Source of the DNA: Candidatus Melainabacteria bacterium
GTDB lineage: Bacteria > Cyanobacteriota > Vampirovibrionia > Obscuribacterales > Obscuribacteraceae
NCBI GenBank assembly: GCA_003151275.1
Contig: PLXC01000165.1
Location: forward strand, 1 to 64,000
Reading direction: 5' to 3'
DNA: 64,000 bases
Positions 1 to 8,892 of this stretch are shown piece after piece (position 1 is the stretch's first letter; every line of letters starts with the position of its first letter). A program made the position numbers and the translations under genes. Below the pieces are notes generated by a model. It was given only the letters and a program-made list of their open reading frames with translations. It was not told the DNA's origin and ran no database searches.

Positions 1-47
1 GGTGAAGCCATCGATAGCGCTGCAATGACAAGAAGTGCCTGTCTCAT
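1..47 (-). CDS. Start of a secreted protein, cut by the left edge
   Basis: An ATG at 47-45 on the minus strand is preceded by AGGAG at 8-bp spacing, a textbook ribosome-binding site. The 15 codons inside the window read MRQALLVIAALSMAS, a basic residue followed by a hydrophobic run that looks like a signal peptide. The rest lies outside the window, so neither family nor function can be named. The gene is divergent from the helicase gene at 374. Confidence 0.6.
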   Translation of the reverse strand, partial: MRQALLVIAALSMAS

Positions 48-373
48 TAACTCTGCTCCTTTCTGAGGTTCGCCTTGACCATGACCAACGGTTTTAGTTA
101 TTGGTCGCGGCCGAGCCCTGAAAGTTCCTTACCTGAATGATAAAGAACTCTTGGTCATTGTACTATTCCACAGGTTGCCCCAAAAATGTCAAGGATTCAA
201 TTGGAAAACTATTGTGCCCGAAGGTCGCAAGCCCAGCCCACTTTTAGGACTTTACAAATTTAATGTACGAATTTTTCGATCGATCTTGGCAACCAATTTT
301 CCTTTCAAGTAGCCTGTTGCCGGGTTTTCAAGTAGAATCTTTAAATCTAGAATTTTTCAAATAAGGCTTTATT
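48..373. other. Intergenic region between divergent genes
   Basis: These 326 bases separate two divergent genes and must carry both promoters. The half next to the helicase is AT-rich, with TAGAAT-like hexamers near 333-338 and 348-353, but no convincing -35 partner was found. No small gene was seen. Confidence 0.5.
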
Positions 374-3300
374 GTGCCTAAAGGACACAAACCCGCATCG
401 CCACCAAATAAGATGTCGCCGCAGCCGGCAGATTGTCGCGATGCAATTCAGTGGTTCGTCAATACAGTTGGGCTTTACTCAACCTCAGCTAGAGGTTTAG
501 TCGCTACTGATTTCACCGATGACCAGGAGTCGATTTTAGAAGCGGCGATCATCAATTTGAAGTCCCGTGGTATCAACCCGGTTGTCATCACCGGTGATGC
601 CCTTTATCGGCAAGGCGAATACCTTTGGGATCAAGCAGTCCAGCACACCAGGTTTGGCAGACCGCTCGCCAGCCAGTTCGAATTGGATATGACTGGCGCT
701 GATGTCCTCATCCTGAGAAACGTTGAAGCGCCTGAGACGGCTCACCACCTCTGGTATCTTTTCCACCACGTTTTTTACCCCCGAGTGCTAGCCGGCAAAC
801 CACTGCTGATGACAAGCCAGCTGAGCTTGGAGGAATTTCACAAGTACGGTGCTGCCTGTGATGACTTTGAATTTGCCGGGCGGAAATTAACCTGGCAAAA
901 GCTTGCTTGGCTTATGGAAGCGACGTGCATTGACTTGCAGCATTATCGGACGTTGAGAGAGGAAGGACTCCCACCGATGCTGAAGGCGGAGCATCTTTTA
1001 TTGAGTGCCTTGAAAGAGCGTGGACTGGCCGTGCAGCCTCAACACATTCTCGGTGATTACATGTTGGACTTGGCCATTTTCGACCGTGATCGAAAATTGG
1101 ACATCGAGTGTGATGTTCTGACCAGCTTAGATTCGACTGGCGCCAATGCCTGGCAAGCGAAAAAGAATTTGCTTTTGCTAAGCGATGGATGGAAGGTTTT
1201 GAAGTTCACCGCTGCTGAAATTATTAGCAATATTCATGCTTGTGTTGACGTTGTTGAAGAAGTTTGGACGCAAGGACGAAAGCGATCATCCATTGGGCGG
1301 TTGCTCTCCGGTCAAGCTGCAGCGAGCATTCCAGAGTTGCCAGTCGATGATGATGTCCAACGCCTTGTCATCACCCATGGTGCCGGCCCGTGTGCTGTTG
1401 AAGGTGGTGCCGGCACTGGAAAGAGTAGCTGCGTAGTCCACAGGGTCGCGTATTTGCTGGCTCAAGGTGTGAATCCGGATCGAATTTTAGTCATTTCTCA
1501 CTCGCAAGAGACGGTTAAGGCACTCAAAGCGTCAGTGGAGTCCATTTCGGATCGACAGGCAGTTCAACGAGTGTCATTTCATTCCTGGCATGACCTGGGA
1601 CTGAAGATTCTCAAGGAGAATCTTGGCGCTGTTAAGCGGAAACCGCCATTGAAAGTTGAGTCCAATCCTCAAAAGGTAATACAACGACTTCTCACTAAAC
1701 ACAAAAAGGATTTGGATCCGGTAACGCTTGAGTTGTCTGAAGAACTTGATGAGTTCACGATTGCCTCACTGATCTCGCTGTACAAGGCCAATCTCATTAC
1801 GCCAAAACACTTAAAGGAGCGCAGCAAAACCGACGTTGATGAGCTCGTCTCTAAAGTATTCCAGGGATATGAGGACCAACTGCAGAAAATCAATCGCATC
1901 GACCGTGATGACATGGTTTCTCTTGCCGCCCAAGTTCTCGTGGATCAAGCTGATCTACGCACGAAGTATCAGTATCAATACGATTATGTGTTAGTGGATG
2001 AGTATCAAGATACCACCGCTGCTGGTGACCTGTTGGCGCGTATTTTGGCAATGCCCCAAGACAATTTGTACCTCACTGGTGACGAGGATGAGGCGATCTA
2101 TGAGAGCAAAGGCGGCTTGCCTCGTTTGATGTCGGACGTGTCCATACGGCTGCCCAACGCGCGTTGTTACGTCTTGGAAAAAAATTGGCGCTGTCATCCC
2201 GCCATCGTCGATCACACCAGGCAACTGATTGCCAATTTGACTCGGCGACGTATTCAAAAAGATATGGTGTCAGGCTGGGGAGCGGCGCCTACAACTGCCA
2301 TTATTGGTCCACAATTTTCGGAAAGCGAACAAGCCGAGGCGGAATGGGTTGCCGACGAGATCTCCATTCTGATTGACAGTGGCCGCAACCCGCAAGATAT
2401 TGGCGTTCTCTATCGCTATCACCGCTATGGCATTATCATTGAAGAAGCTCTCTTGCGGAGAAGCATTCGCTGTCTGACATCACATCCCGAAGCCGGATTA
2501 ATACCCGACGAAGTGGGCGATGTGATGGCGTTTTTAAAGCTCGTCATGGATCCAGATGGTCCAAAAGCGCGGGAGTCTTTCGAGCGTGTTTGTCAACTAA
2601 GAGTCAAAGAAGTCGATCCAAAGTTATCTTCAACCATCGCAAGTTTTGCCGAGGCGAATAATCTTTCCTATTTGAAAGCTGTTGAGATTTATTCCGAAGC
2701 TGTCGCAGAGCAGTCATGTTTGGATCTTTCGCAATTGGTGAAAATCATTCGAACCATGCATCAGGACAATCGTTCTCCGGCTGAAACTATCTCGCTTTTG
2801 AAGCGAACGCAACGACTGAGCGATTACTACAAGGCGGTTAAAGTTCCTCCTGGTGTCAACTATGAACCGTTGCGTAAGCTGGTCCAGCTTGAGGAAGAGG
2901 CGCGCAAATATAAAACCGTTTCCGAATTTGTTAAGGCCCAGACAGCGCCTCCACCAAAGGGTTCACCTTCGTCTGGCTTGGAATCAACTGCTGATCATGT
3001 TGTTCATATCCTCACGTTGCATGAGGCTAAAGGAAAAGAATTTTCGGTTGTTTTCCTGGTTGGTCTCGCGGAAGGCTTGTTCCCGGCGGATAGCGCCACC
3101 GATCTTGAGGAGGAGAGGCGTCTTTGCTATGTTGGCATGACACGAGCGAAGGAACTACTCTATCTCTCGTTTCCTTCAATATTCAATAACGTGGGATTGC
3201 AGCCATCTTCGTTCCTCGTCGAAGCTCGATTGATGGCGCAGCAACCAACGCACATACCGGCTCCGACGCTGCCACCGTTGCCGCCACAGGCAGTTACCCA

Positions 3301-5470
3301 ACCAGTGCCCGCACAACCAATCCGAAGCCCGGCACCAGCTCAACGACCACTCCAAGCAGCGGCGCCTGTAGCGGCTGCGTGGCAACCTGTAGCGCCACAA
3401 CCTGTAGCGCCACAACCTGTAGCGCCACAACCTGTAGCCCAGCCCGTAGCCTCCTTGCCTGTGCAAGCGTCCCGTCCGAAAGAAGTACCACCTGAAGCTA
3501 CTGTTCCAAAGCCGCAGCCGCAACCCCAGGTTCAGCCACAAGTTGCTGCACCGCAGCCCCAGGTTCAGCCACAAGTTGCTACGCCCCAACCGCAACCCCA
3601 GGTTCAGCCACAAGTTGCTACGCCGCAGCCGAAACCTCAGGTCCAGCCACAAGTTGCTACGCCGCAGCCACAACCCCAGGTTCAACCACAGGTTGCCGCA
3701 CCCCAACCTCAACCTCAAATTTCCGTTTCGCAACCGCAAGTGGCAGCAGCACAACAGTCGCAACCTCAAGTTGCAGCGGAACCGCAGGTTGCCGCGCTGC
3801 AGCCTCAACTGCCGGGCGCCTTATTGCAAGACTTACCTGAAGTTGTTGCACCATTAGCGCCATCACTAAAGTTTTTCGATGATGCAAATACGAGTGCGAA
3901 TGCTGCCCGTTCCATCGAGGCGCTTGCTGGTGCGTCTTCATCCAGCCCAGCTAAAGTGTCTGGACCAGCTACCGCCGATTTTCATAAAGCGTTTCAGGAA
4001 CAGTTACTTAGCCAACATGCGGTACAGCAGCGTGAAATTGCCGCAGCTTTCGTGGCGGCTGAAGTGCCAACTCCTGAAGTGCCGAATGATCAAGAGCAAG
4101 CTCGGCGACCTGGAAGGCGCGGCAAACAAGTTGAACCGGCGGCTGAGGCTTTACAAGAATTGGGACCGGTGCAAGCGGCACTTCAACGCAGAAACAAGTT
4201 TAGACAGTCCACCCAGGAACCTTCTGGGGAGCCAAGTCCGATTCCTGCGCCAGCCGCGCAAGTTGCCCCGGCGTCACACGTGAATACGCAGCCAGTGCCA
4301 TCAAATATGGTGCCTGATAGTGGTCTTCCTGCTAATCCAGTCGAGATTAAAGCAGACCTTTCAATCGCTCATGATGCAATAATTCCAGAACCGTTTGCTC
4401 GCTATACCGGACTTCCGCCTGCAGGCAAACGACGTGGTGCCCCGAGTGAAAAGGAGCAATCAGGACAAGCTGAATCTGCTCAACCGGCTCCCGATCAATT
4501 ATTTCAGCCGGTCAATCAGGTTACAGAGCCTGAAGTTGATTCTAGTTTGACCGATGATGTGCCACCAGGAGTGGTCCTGCATACTGGCCCGGTACCTTCG
4601 AAGCGCCGGAAGAATTCTCAACCGAGTGCGGACCTCAAGGGAGAGGATCCTAACCAGCAACCCACATCTCTTTACGCACCTGAGGCGGAGTTGGTAGCTT
4701 CGTACGACTACACTTTGCCGCCAGATATCGTTCCAAGTCCAGATTCTCAGACCCTGCCTTTAGAGTCTGCGCCGCAACTAACTTACCCGGAACCGCAGGT
4801 CTACGTGCAGCCTGAGCTGCACACGCAACCAGGGCTGTACGCATTGCCCACGCGTGCTTTATCGCCAGAGGATCTTCTCGGGGAGGCAATTTCGCCGCCT
4901 GCAAATCAAACTCAATATGAGCCGATGTACGATTTACCGCAGGAACAATATGCCCCCGGAGAACCGCATCTTGACTTGCAAGACGATGCATATGCGCCCG
5001 CTCAGCCTGCTCATGGAGAGCACCAACACGAGCCCCAGCAGGTTGCAGTCGAAAGCGAAACGGGGTATTTGTCCCCTCAAGAACAGGAATATAATTACAC
5101 GGCACCTCACGATCCAGCGCTTTCGCAGATCCAGGAAGAGGAGCAGGATTTTGAACATCGTCCACGCTGCAATGGCTGCGGCACGTATCTCGAAGTTGGC
5201 TCTCAATTTTGCGGTGAATGCGGTTATCGGCTCGAGGCGCGAATTCCGGGCTGTCATCTCTGCGGCTCACCATTAGAGCCATCCGCAAAATTCTGCGGGG
5301 AATGCGGCTCAAAGCGCGTGGAGACTCGATTGACGCCGCCCATTCCACGTCCGATGGAATCGACTCCAGATCAAGAAAGTGAAGAGTACGAGGTTTATAA
5401 GACGCAATCTGGACCAAAGCCGACTCAGCGCAGCTGGGTAGTTAAACTCTTGAAGCTGCTAGAGAACTAG
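374..5470 (+). CDS. Nuclease-like/UvrD-type helicase fusion with Pro-Gln repeats and C-terminal zinc ribbons
   Basis: This 1698-residue protein has a superfamily 1 DNA helicase core. Walker A is GGAGTGKS at residues 344-351, motif II is VDEYQD near 541-546, then GDEDEAIY, a NWRCHP motif, HEAKGKEF and a C-terminal YVGMTRAKE motif. Before the core, residues about 200-290 contain LDLAIF followed by KLDIECD, resembling the DUF559/Vsr-like PD-(D/E)XK fold. Residues about 60-190 look like a degenerate P-loop domain. After the core comes a low-complexity tail rich in Pro, Gln, Val and Ala, including near-identical repeats. The protein ends in two CxxC...CxxC zinc ribbons at about 1599-1650. Start is GTG at 374. 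It is far longer than UvrD (about 720 residues). DNA repair or defence is possible; the biological role is not known. Confidence 0.85.
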   Translation: MPKGHKPASPPNKMSPQPADCRDAIQWFVNTVGLYSTSARGLVATDFTDDQESILEAAIINLKSRGINPVVITGDALYRQGEYLWDQAVQHTRFGRPLASQFELDMTGADVLILRNVEAPETAHHLWYLFHHVFYPRVLAGKPLLMTSQLSLEEFHKYGAACDDFEFAGRKLTWQKLAWLMEATCIDLQHYRTLREEGLPPMLKAEHLLLSALKERGLAVQPQHILGDYMLDLAIFDRDRKLDIECDVLTSLDSTGANAWQAKKNLLLLSDGWKVLKFTAAEIISNIHACVDVVEEVWTQGRKRSSIGRLLSGQAAASIPELPVDDDVQRLVITHGAGPCAVEGGAGTGKSSCVVHRVAYLLAQGVNPDRILVISHSQETVKALKASVESISDRQAVQRVSFHSWHDLGLKILKENLGAVKRKPPLKVESNPQKVIQRLLTKHKKDLDPVTLELSEELDEFTIASLISLYKANLITPKHLKERSKTDVDELVSKVFQGYEDQLQKINRIDRDDMVSLAAQVLVDQADLRTKYQYQYDYVLVDEYQDTTAAGDLLARILAMPQDNLYLTGDEDEAIYESKGGLPRLMSDVSIRLPNARCYVLEKNWRCHPAIVDHTRQLIANLTRRRIQKDMVSGWGAAPTTAIIGPQFSESEQAEAEWVADEISILIDSGRNPQDIGVLYRYHRYGIIIEEALLRRSIRCLTSHPEAGLIPDEVGDVMAFLKLVMDPDGPKARESFERVCQLRVKEVDPKLSSTIASFAEANNLSYLKAVEIYSEAVAEQSCLDLSQLVKIIRTMHQDNRSPAETISLLKRTQRLSDYYKAVKVPPGVNYEPLRKLVQLEEEARKYKTVSEFVKAQTAPPPKGSPSSGLESTADHVVHILTLHEAKGKEFSVVFLVGLAEGLFPADSATDLEEERRLCYVGMTRAKELLYLSFPSIFNNVGLQPSSFLVEARLMAQQPTHIPAPTLPPLPPQAVTQPVPAQPIRSPAPAQRPLQAAAPVAAAWQPVAPQPVAPQPVAPQPVAQPVASLPVQASRPKEVPPEATVPKPQPQPQVQPQVAAPQPQVQPQVATPQPQPQVQPQVATPQPKPQVQPQVATPQPQPQVQPQVAAPQPQPQISVSQPQVAAAQQSQPQVAAEPQVAALQPQLPGALLQDLPEVVAPLAPSLKFFDDANTSANAARSIEALAGASSSSPAKVSGPATADFHKAFQEQLLSQHAVQQREIAAAFVAAEVPTPEVPNDQEQARRPGRRGKQVEPAAEALQELGPVQAALQRRNKFRQSTQEPSGEPSPIPAPAAQVAPASHVNTQPVPSNMVPDSGLPANPVEIKADLSIAHDAIIPEPFARYTGLPPAGKRRGAPSEKEQSGQAESAQPAPDQLFQPVNQVTEPEVDSSLTDDVPPGVVLHTGPVPSKRRKNSQPSADLKGEDPNQQPTSLYAPEAELVASYDYTLPPDIVPSPDSQTLPLESAPQLTYPEPQVYVQPELHTQPGLYALPTRALSPEDLLGEAISPPANQTQYEPMYDLPQEQYAPGEPHLDLQDDAYAPAQPAHGEHQHEPQQVAVESETGYLSPQEQEYNYTAPHDPALSQIQEEEQDFEHRPRCNGCGTYLEVGSQFCGECGYRLEARIPGCHLCGSPLEPSAKFCGECGSKRVETRLTPPIPRPMESTPDQESEEYEVYKTQSGPKPTQRSWVVKLLKLLEN
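3383..3440 (+). repeat. 15-bp in-frame tandem repeat in the helicase gene
   Basis: The unit caacctgtagcgcca repeats about three times without change and encodes repeated VAPQP. Because 15 is a multiple of 3, gain or loss of units keeps the frame. Confidence 0.85.
3522..3710 (+). repeat. 33/39-bp in-frame tandem repeats in the helicase gene
   Basis: A block beginning CCCCAGGTTCAGCCACAAG recurs five times, first at 3524, 3557 and 3596, with spacing of 33 and then 39 bases. It encodes a QVQPQVA(A/T)PQP-type tract at residues about 1051-1110. All spacings preserve the reading frame. Confidence 0.85.
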
Positions 5471-5484
5471 AATGCTTATTTCTA

Positions 5485-6141
5485 TCAACGAAGAAGCCCT
5501 TGCTTCAAGGCTTGCACAGCAGCTTGAGTGCGATCAGACACCTCTAACTTTTCCATGATGCGTTTCAGGTGAGTTTTTATTGTTTCCACACTCACCAATA
5601 ATCGAGCCGCTATCTCGTTGTTAGTCAGCCCCTCCGTGACGCAACCAAGCACTTCGATTTCTCGCGGCGACAATGTCAATTTTTTAGCGTCCACAGCTTC
5701 CTGTGCTAGACCCGTTTTTATGTGTCCCAGAACAATCCCGGCGATCTCGCGATCTAGCCATGCTGCTCCGCTATCAACGGTTTTGATCGCTGATATCAGA
5801 TTGTTTGCCGTTACGTTTTTCAAACAGTAGCCGTGCGCTCCTGCCGCAAGGGCCGCGAAAACATAGCGTTGTGTTTCGAACGAAGTAAACATGATGATCT
5901 TGGATTCAGGCAAAGCGATCTTGATTTCATGGCTAGCCTCAATGCCGTTCATCTTCGGCATCACGATGTCCATAACGATAACTCTGGGTTTAAGCGCTTT
6001 GGCTTTTTCGATCGCTTCTTGACCGTCTCCAGCTTCGCCAACTACTTTGAACCCATCCACATTCGCCAGCAAACTTTTGAGCCCGAAGCGCATTACTTCG
6101 TGATCTTCGACGACGAGAATGCTTATTGTTTGCGGTTCCAT
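5485..6141 (-). CDS. NarL/FixJ-type response regulator
   Basis: A two-component DNA-binding regulator. The receiver domain has acidic residues in VVEDHE near the N terminus, the phospho-acceptor Asp58 in VMDIVMPKMNG and the conserved Lys in CLKN. The C-terminal LuxR-type helix-turn-helix starts at LSPREIEVL and includes VSVETIKTHLKRI. I chose ATG 6141 because it puts the phospho-Asp at the usual position; an in-frame open extension reaches ATG 6180 or 6204. Length 218 residues, normal for the family. No histidine kinase lies beside it, so it is an orphan here. It converges on the helicase gene with a 14-bp gap. Confidence 0.9.
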   Translation of the reverse strand: MEPQTISILVVEDHEVMRFGLKSLLANVDGFKVVGEAGDGQEAIEKAKALKPRVIVMDIVMPKMNGIEASHEIKIALPESKIIMFTSFETQRYVFAALAAGAHGYCLKNVTANNLISAIKTVDSGAAWLDREIAGIVLGHIKTGLAQEAVDAKKLTLSPREIEVLGCVTEGLTNNEIAARLLVSVETIKTHLKRIMEKLEVSDRTQAAVQALKQGLLR

Positions 6142-6352
6142 TGAATTAGTTCCAACTTTGATAGTGCTAAATAAGTCCATGTGATGTGCCTGTCGATAAA
6201 GCATAGCATCCTGAAAATTAGCCGTTACGTTGAGGTAAGTAGTTCAGACTTGTTGCTGAGTACGCTCAGTCCCCTATCGAATGCCTCAAGGACTATTGTG
6301 CTTTTGCACTTTAACAGAATTAAGAAAGATGTGCCGATTCGCGTTCGAATGT

Positions 6353-6374
6353 ATGCCACCGTATATGGTGGCAT
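6353..6374. repeat. Palindrome ATGCCACC-GTATAT-GGTGGCAT
   Basis: Perfect 8-bp arms around a 6-base centre, followed by a run of eight T at about 6384-6391. It could be a small terminator, or a member of the dispersed ACCGYATRYGGT palindrome family also seen near 13097, 33608, 39607, 58215 and 58745. Confidence 0.75.
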
Positions 6375-6408
6375 CAGACCTAATTTTTTTTGCAAAACCG
6401 GAATGTGG

Positions 6409-6463
6409 TTGAACGACGGTGTTGAACGTGTTGAACGACGGTGTTGAACGTGTTGAACGACGG
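6409..6463. repeat. 22-bp tandem repeat, 2.5 copies
   Basis: The unit TTGAACGACGGTGTTGAACGTG occurs at 6409-6430 and 6431-6452, and its first 11 bases recur at 6453-6463, all without a mismatch. Within the unit TTGAACG is itself doubled. It is intergenic, between the response regulator and the Cse60-like gene. Confidence 0.9.
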
Positions 6464-6518
6464 AAGAGTGTGCCGGATGTTGCATTGGCTGGAATCGATC
6501 GTCTTGATGCGAAGATGT

Positions 6519-6574
6519 ACGGCTCTGTTGCCAAACCGATTTTGCTCGTTTAGCAGTTTTTGCAACAGAGCCGT
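6519..6574. mobile_element. IS6-like inverted-end footprint (no transposase)
   Basis: ACGGCTCTGTTGC at 6519-6531 is the exact reverse complement of 6562-6574, with 30 bases between. Read inward from either side, the ends begin GGCTCTGTTGC, with CAAA or AAAA following. This resembles the known terminal repeats of IS6-family elements (GGNNCTGTTGCAAA). No transposase gene is present. It may be two IS ends left after deletion, a tiny MITE, or a plain hairpin. Confidence 0.5.
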
Positions 6575-6592
6575 TGTCCCAATGGTTTATTT

Positions 6593-6823
6593 CTATTGGT
6601 TGAGTACCTGGTAAACGACGATGGCCGTGTACCAGTGTCGCCCGGTGGAGGTTTCGATGTAGGGCGGCAAAAACTCAATTGCCACGATCTTCTTAGGCTC
6701 CAGCTGGCTTACGAACAGGTTAACGCTGTCCTTGACTTTGACCAAGTCAGTACCTTCGAAGACCTCTGTCTGGATACGATGTGGTGGCCTATCATAGATC
6801 CAACTTGGGGATATGGTTGCCAT
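6593..6823 (-). CDS. Small Cse60-like protein
   Basis: A 76-residue protein starting MATISPSW at ATG 6823, with AAGGACG 9 bases upstream as ribosome-binding site. The body has the pattern of the Cse60 family: an early VFEGTD segment, a helix ending in NLFVSQLEPKKIVAIEF, then HWYTAIVVYQV as the last strand. Cse60 proteins are short, often found in spore formers and phages, and have no defined activity. The open frame extends further upstream, but only this ATG has a good ribosome site. The stop codon lies 19 bases from the IS6-like footprint. Confidence 0.6.
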   Translation of the reverse strand: MATISPSWIYDRPPHRIQTEVFEGTDLVKVKDSVNLFVSQLEPKKIVAIEFLPPYIETSTGRHWYTAIVVYQVLNQ

Positions 6824-7277
6824 CGAGCTTCGTCCTTTTTTCAAAAGGTGTTGTCTGGCGTCAGTTCGGAAAACTGCCAGCATTGATAACAGCCGAGTGC
6901 TCACTGGGGAAAGTCAGAAGAGGATTTTGCAGCTTCCCGCCATGGGTGTGCAGACTTGACTCCTGCACAAATCAAAGAAGGAATTAAACGGATCGGTGCA
7001 ATCATTAGAGCAGAAAGGCCCAGTCGATAGACGTGGCGCTGTAGGCGCTTTCCTGGCATCGACGAACAATCTAACCTGACTGGTAGGGTTTCTTTTAAAG
7101 ATTATTCGCAATAGATCAAACCAGTGGTACATTGGTGTATTATGCGGTGTAGTAGTGACTTGGAAAAATACAAAAGCTTGGGCCAGTCTCATTGGCGGGC
7201 TCTTGTATTTAAAATGATTTTTGAAGTTGGAGATGCAAGGGAGGCTTTTGCCAGTTACCTCCCTCACAATTCACACG
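6824..7277. other. Intergenic region, no gene recognised
   Basis: Open frames here (for example minus strand 6914-7267) have compositions typical of chance translation and lack ribosome sites. The stretch includes the Cse60-like promoter side and the 3' flank of the lysozyme gene. Nothing else is supported. Confidence 0.5.
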
Positions 7278-8042
7278 CTAAGAGCGTCCGAACATCCAAC
7301 CAAAGACATTCCGGAACCAGCTGCGCACGGTATTGGCAACGCGCGTCTGGAAGGGCAGAACCGTTTTCGTCAGCGCTGTCAGTTCAGCGATCGTGCCGTT
7401 GAACCAATCGGTGTCAACATTGCCGGTGATACCGTCAACGGTGCCCGTCTCCGAATCCTGCCAGAAAGTCCACTTGGTGTAAGGAGCAGGCACCGTCGGC
7501 GCCGCGACCTTGTAGTGTGCGACCCAGAGAAGATACTTCTTCAGCTTCGGTGAGCTGCCCAGGATGTCGCCGACGAACTTGGAGCTAGCGTAGAGAATGG
7601 GGGTGACGCCGAGTTGTTTCTCGACACCATCCATCCACTCGATGACACGAGCCACACGTTGTTCGACAGTGAGACCAAGCCACACGGCTTGCATCTGTGC
7701 AGCTTCGGTGGGCGAAGTGATCCAGCGGGAGGGAACTTCGACGTCGAGCACAGGCGGCAAATCGCCGGGTTGGAGACTGCCGACGGCGTTGCAGAAGTTC
7801 TTCACCTGCTGGGCGACAGACGAGGTCGGGATGAAGAAGTGATAGGGACCGGGGGGAATACCAAGCGCACGCGCTTGTTTGGTGTTGTTTGCATATTCAT
7901 CATCACCGAGAGTGAGACCTTCGGATGCTTTGATGAAAACAAATTGGACTCCGGCTTTCTTGACGCGATTCCAGTCAATTTTGCCGTTGTGATGAGAAAC
8001 GTCGATGCCGAATAATCGGTTAGCTAGCTTAGATGTGGTCAT
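7278..8042 (-). CDS. Glycoside hydrolase family 25 lysozyme (N-acetylmuramidase)
   Basis: GH25 enzymes cut the beta-1,4 bond between MurNAc and GlcNAc in peptidoglycan. The start is GIDVSHHNGKIDW with Asp14, followed by FVFIKASEG, the catalytic pair as LDVE (Asp100, Glu102), YHFF and a late TFWQDSETGTVDG segment. All are standard landmarks. ATG 8042 is preceded by GAGGA at 7-bp spacing. At 254 residues it is a full catalytic domain plus a short basic-hydrophobic tail (WFRNVFGWMF). No signal peptide is obvious, so export, if any, needs another route or a holin-like partner; none is next to it. Cell-wall remodelling, competition or a prophage remnant are possible roles. Confidence 0.92.
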   Translation of the reverse strand: MTTSKLANRLFGIDVSHHNGKIDWNRVKKAGVQFVFIKASEGLTLGDDEYANNTKQARALGIPPGPYHFFIPTSSVAQQVKNFCNAVGSLQPGDLPPVLDVEVPSRWITSPTEAAQMQAVWLGLTVEQRVARVIEWMDGVEKQLGVTPILYASSKFVGDILGSSPKLKKYLLWVAHYKVAAPTVPAPYTKWTFWQDSETGTVDGITGNVDTDWFNGTIAELTALTKTVLPFQTRVANTVRSWFRNVFGWMFGRS

Positions 8043-8892
8043 GTCTGATTCCTCAGATTTATATGTGAGTTATGTTCTCCTCCATGGGGTCACCAAGGCT
8101 CGGAACGGTTCATCACGAGGGCAAGTGGCAGTGTTAACACTCCAACGGATGCCTGCGCGATGTTAAAACCAAAAGGTGTTGTCGCTCGAACATGCTTAGC
8201 CCACATATGCGCATTGCTGTACACGTGGCTAAATCAAAGTCACCAAGTCAAAGTCACCAAGCGAGTCGAAGCCAAACAAAACTGCACAGCGACTGCTGAG
8301 GTTTGTGATTTGGAATCGACGGAAGGCTATATGGTTTGGTTTGTTTGGGGAGAAAAATGGGAGAGACAACGATGTCATCAGTTTCACCTATTTCGTCTTG
8401 TATAAGTAATAGAAACTTTTGTATTTATCTGAATCCGCAATTGGGTTGATGGCACTCGTCAGTTTTCGGCAGTCTGCACTTACAACACAAGTCTAGGCTC
8501 ATCTGCATCTTCTCTCCCTATCTTTAAGGGGTGCTTTTAGGGGAAGGCAAGCAGATGACTCTAAACGCGAACTCATATATTACCGTTAACGCGAGTTAGC
8601 GCCCCTTGGCATCACCGCTCTGTGTGAATGCCCTTCTGGTGCGCGTTCTCGTAAACTGAGTTTGGCGGGATTCTTAGTTAAATGAAGATGAGTGAAGTGG
8701 CAAGCTTTACGTCTTGAAAGGTGGTGGCTTAGCATCTGGCCTAGGTTGAGATAGAGTTGTCCGGCACCTTCTATACTTGTACTTCTCGCATCAATCAGCA
8801 TCAGCGCAAGTTACTCGGGCGCAGCATGTATGGTAAATAAAGCGAGGAAGAACCAGCCTAGCTCGTGCACATCAACAGGATAAGCAACGACT
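8043..8892. other. 850-bp intergenic region, no gene recognised
   Basis: This holds the promoter side of the lysozyme gene and the leader of the acetyltransferase. The open frames at 8160-8405 (+) and 8586-8801 (-) lack ribosome sites and recognisable motifs. I see no RNA gene. Confidence 0.5.

Noticed and set aside
3176..3808. Long minus-strand open frame rich in Leu, Arg and Trp
   Set aside because: It lies wholly over the helicase's Pro/Gln repeats; the repeats themselves make an open antisense frame.
4650..5417. 255-residue minus-strand open frame
   Set aside because: It runs against the end of the helicase gene and lacks a ribosome site or known motif.
8586..8801. 71-residue minus-strand open frame
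   Set aside because: No ribosome site, and its RERAPEGHSHRA-like composition is typical of chance frames.
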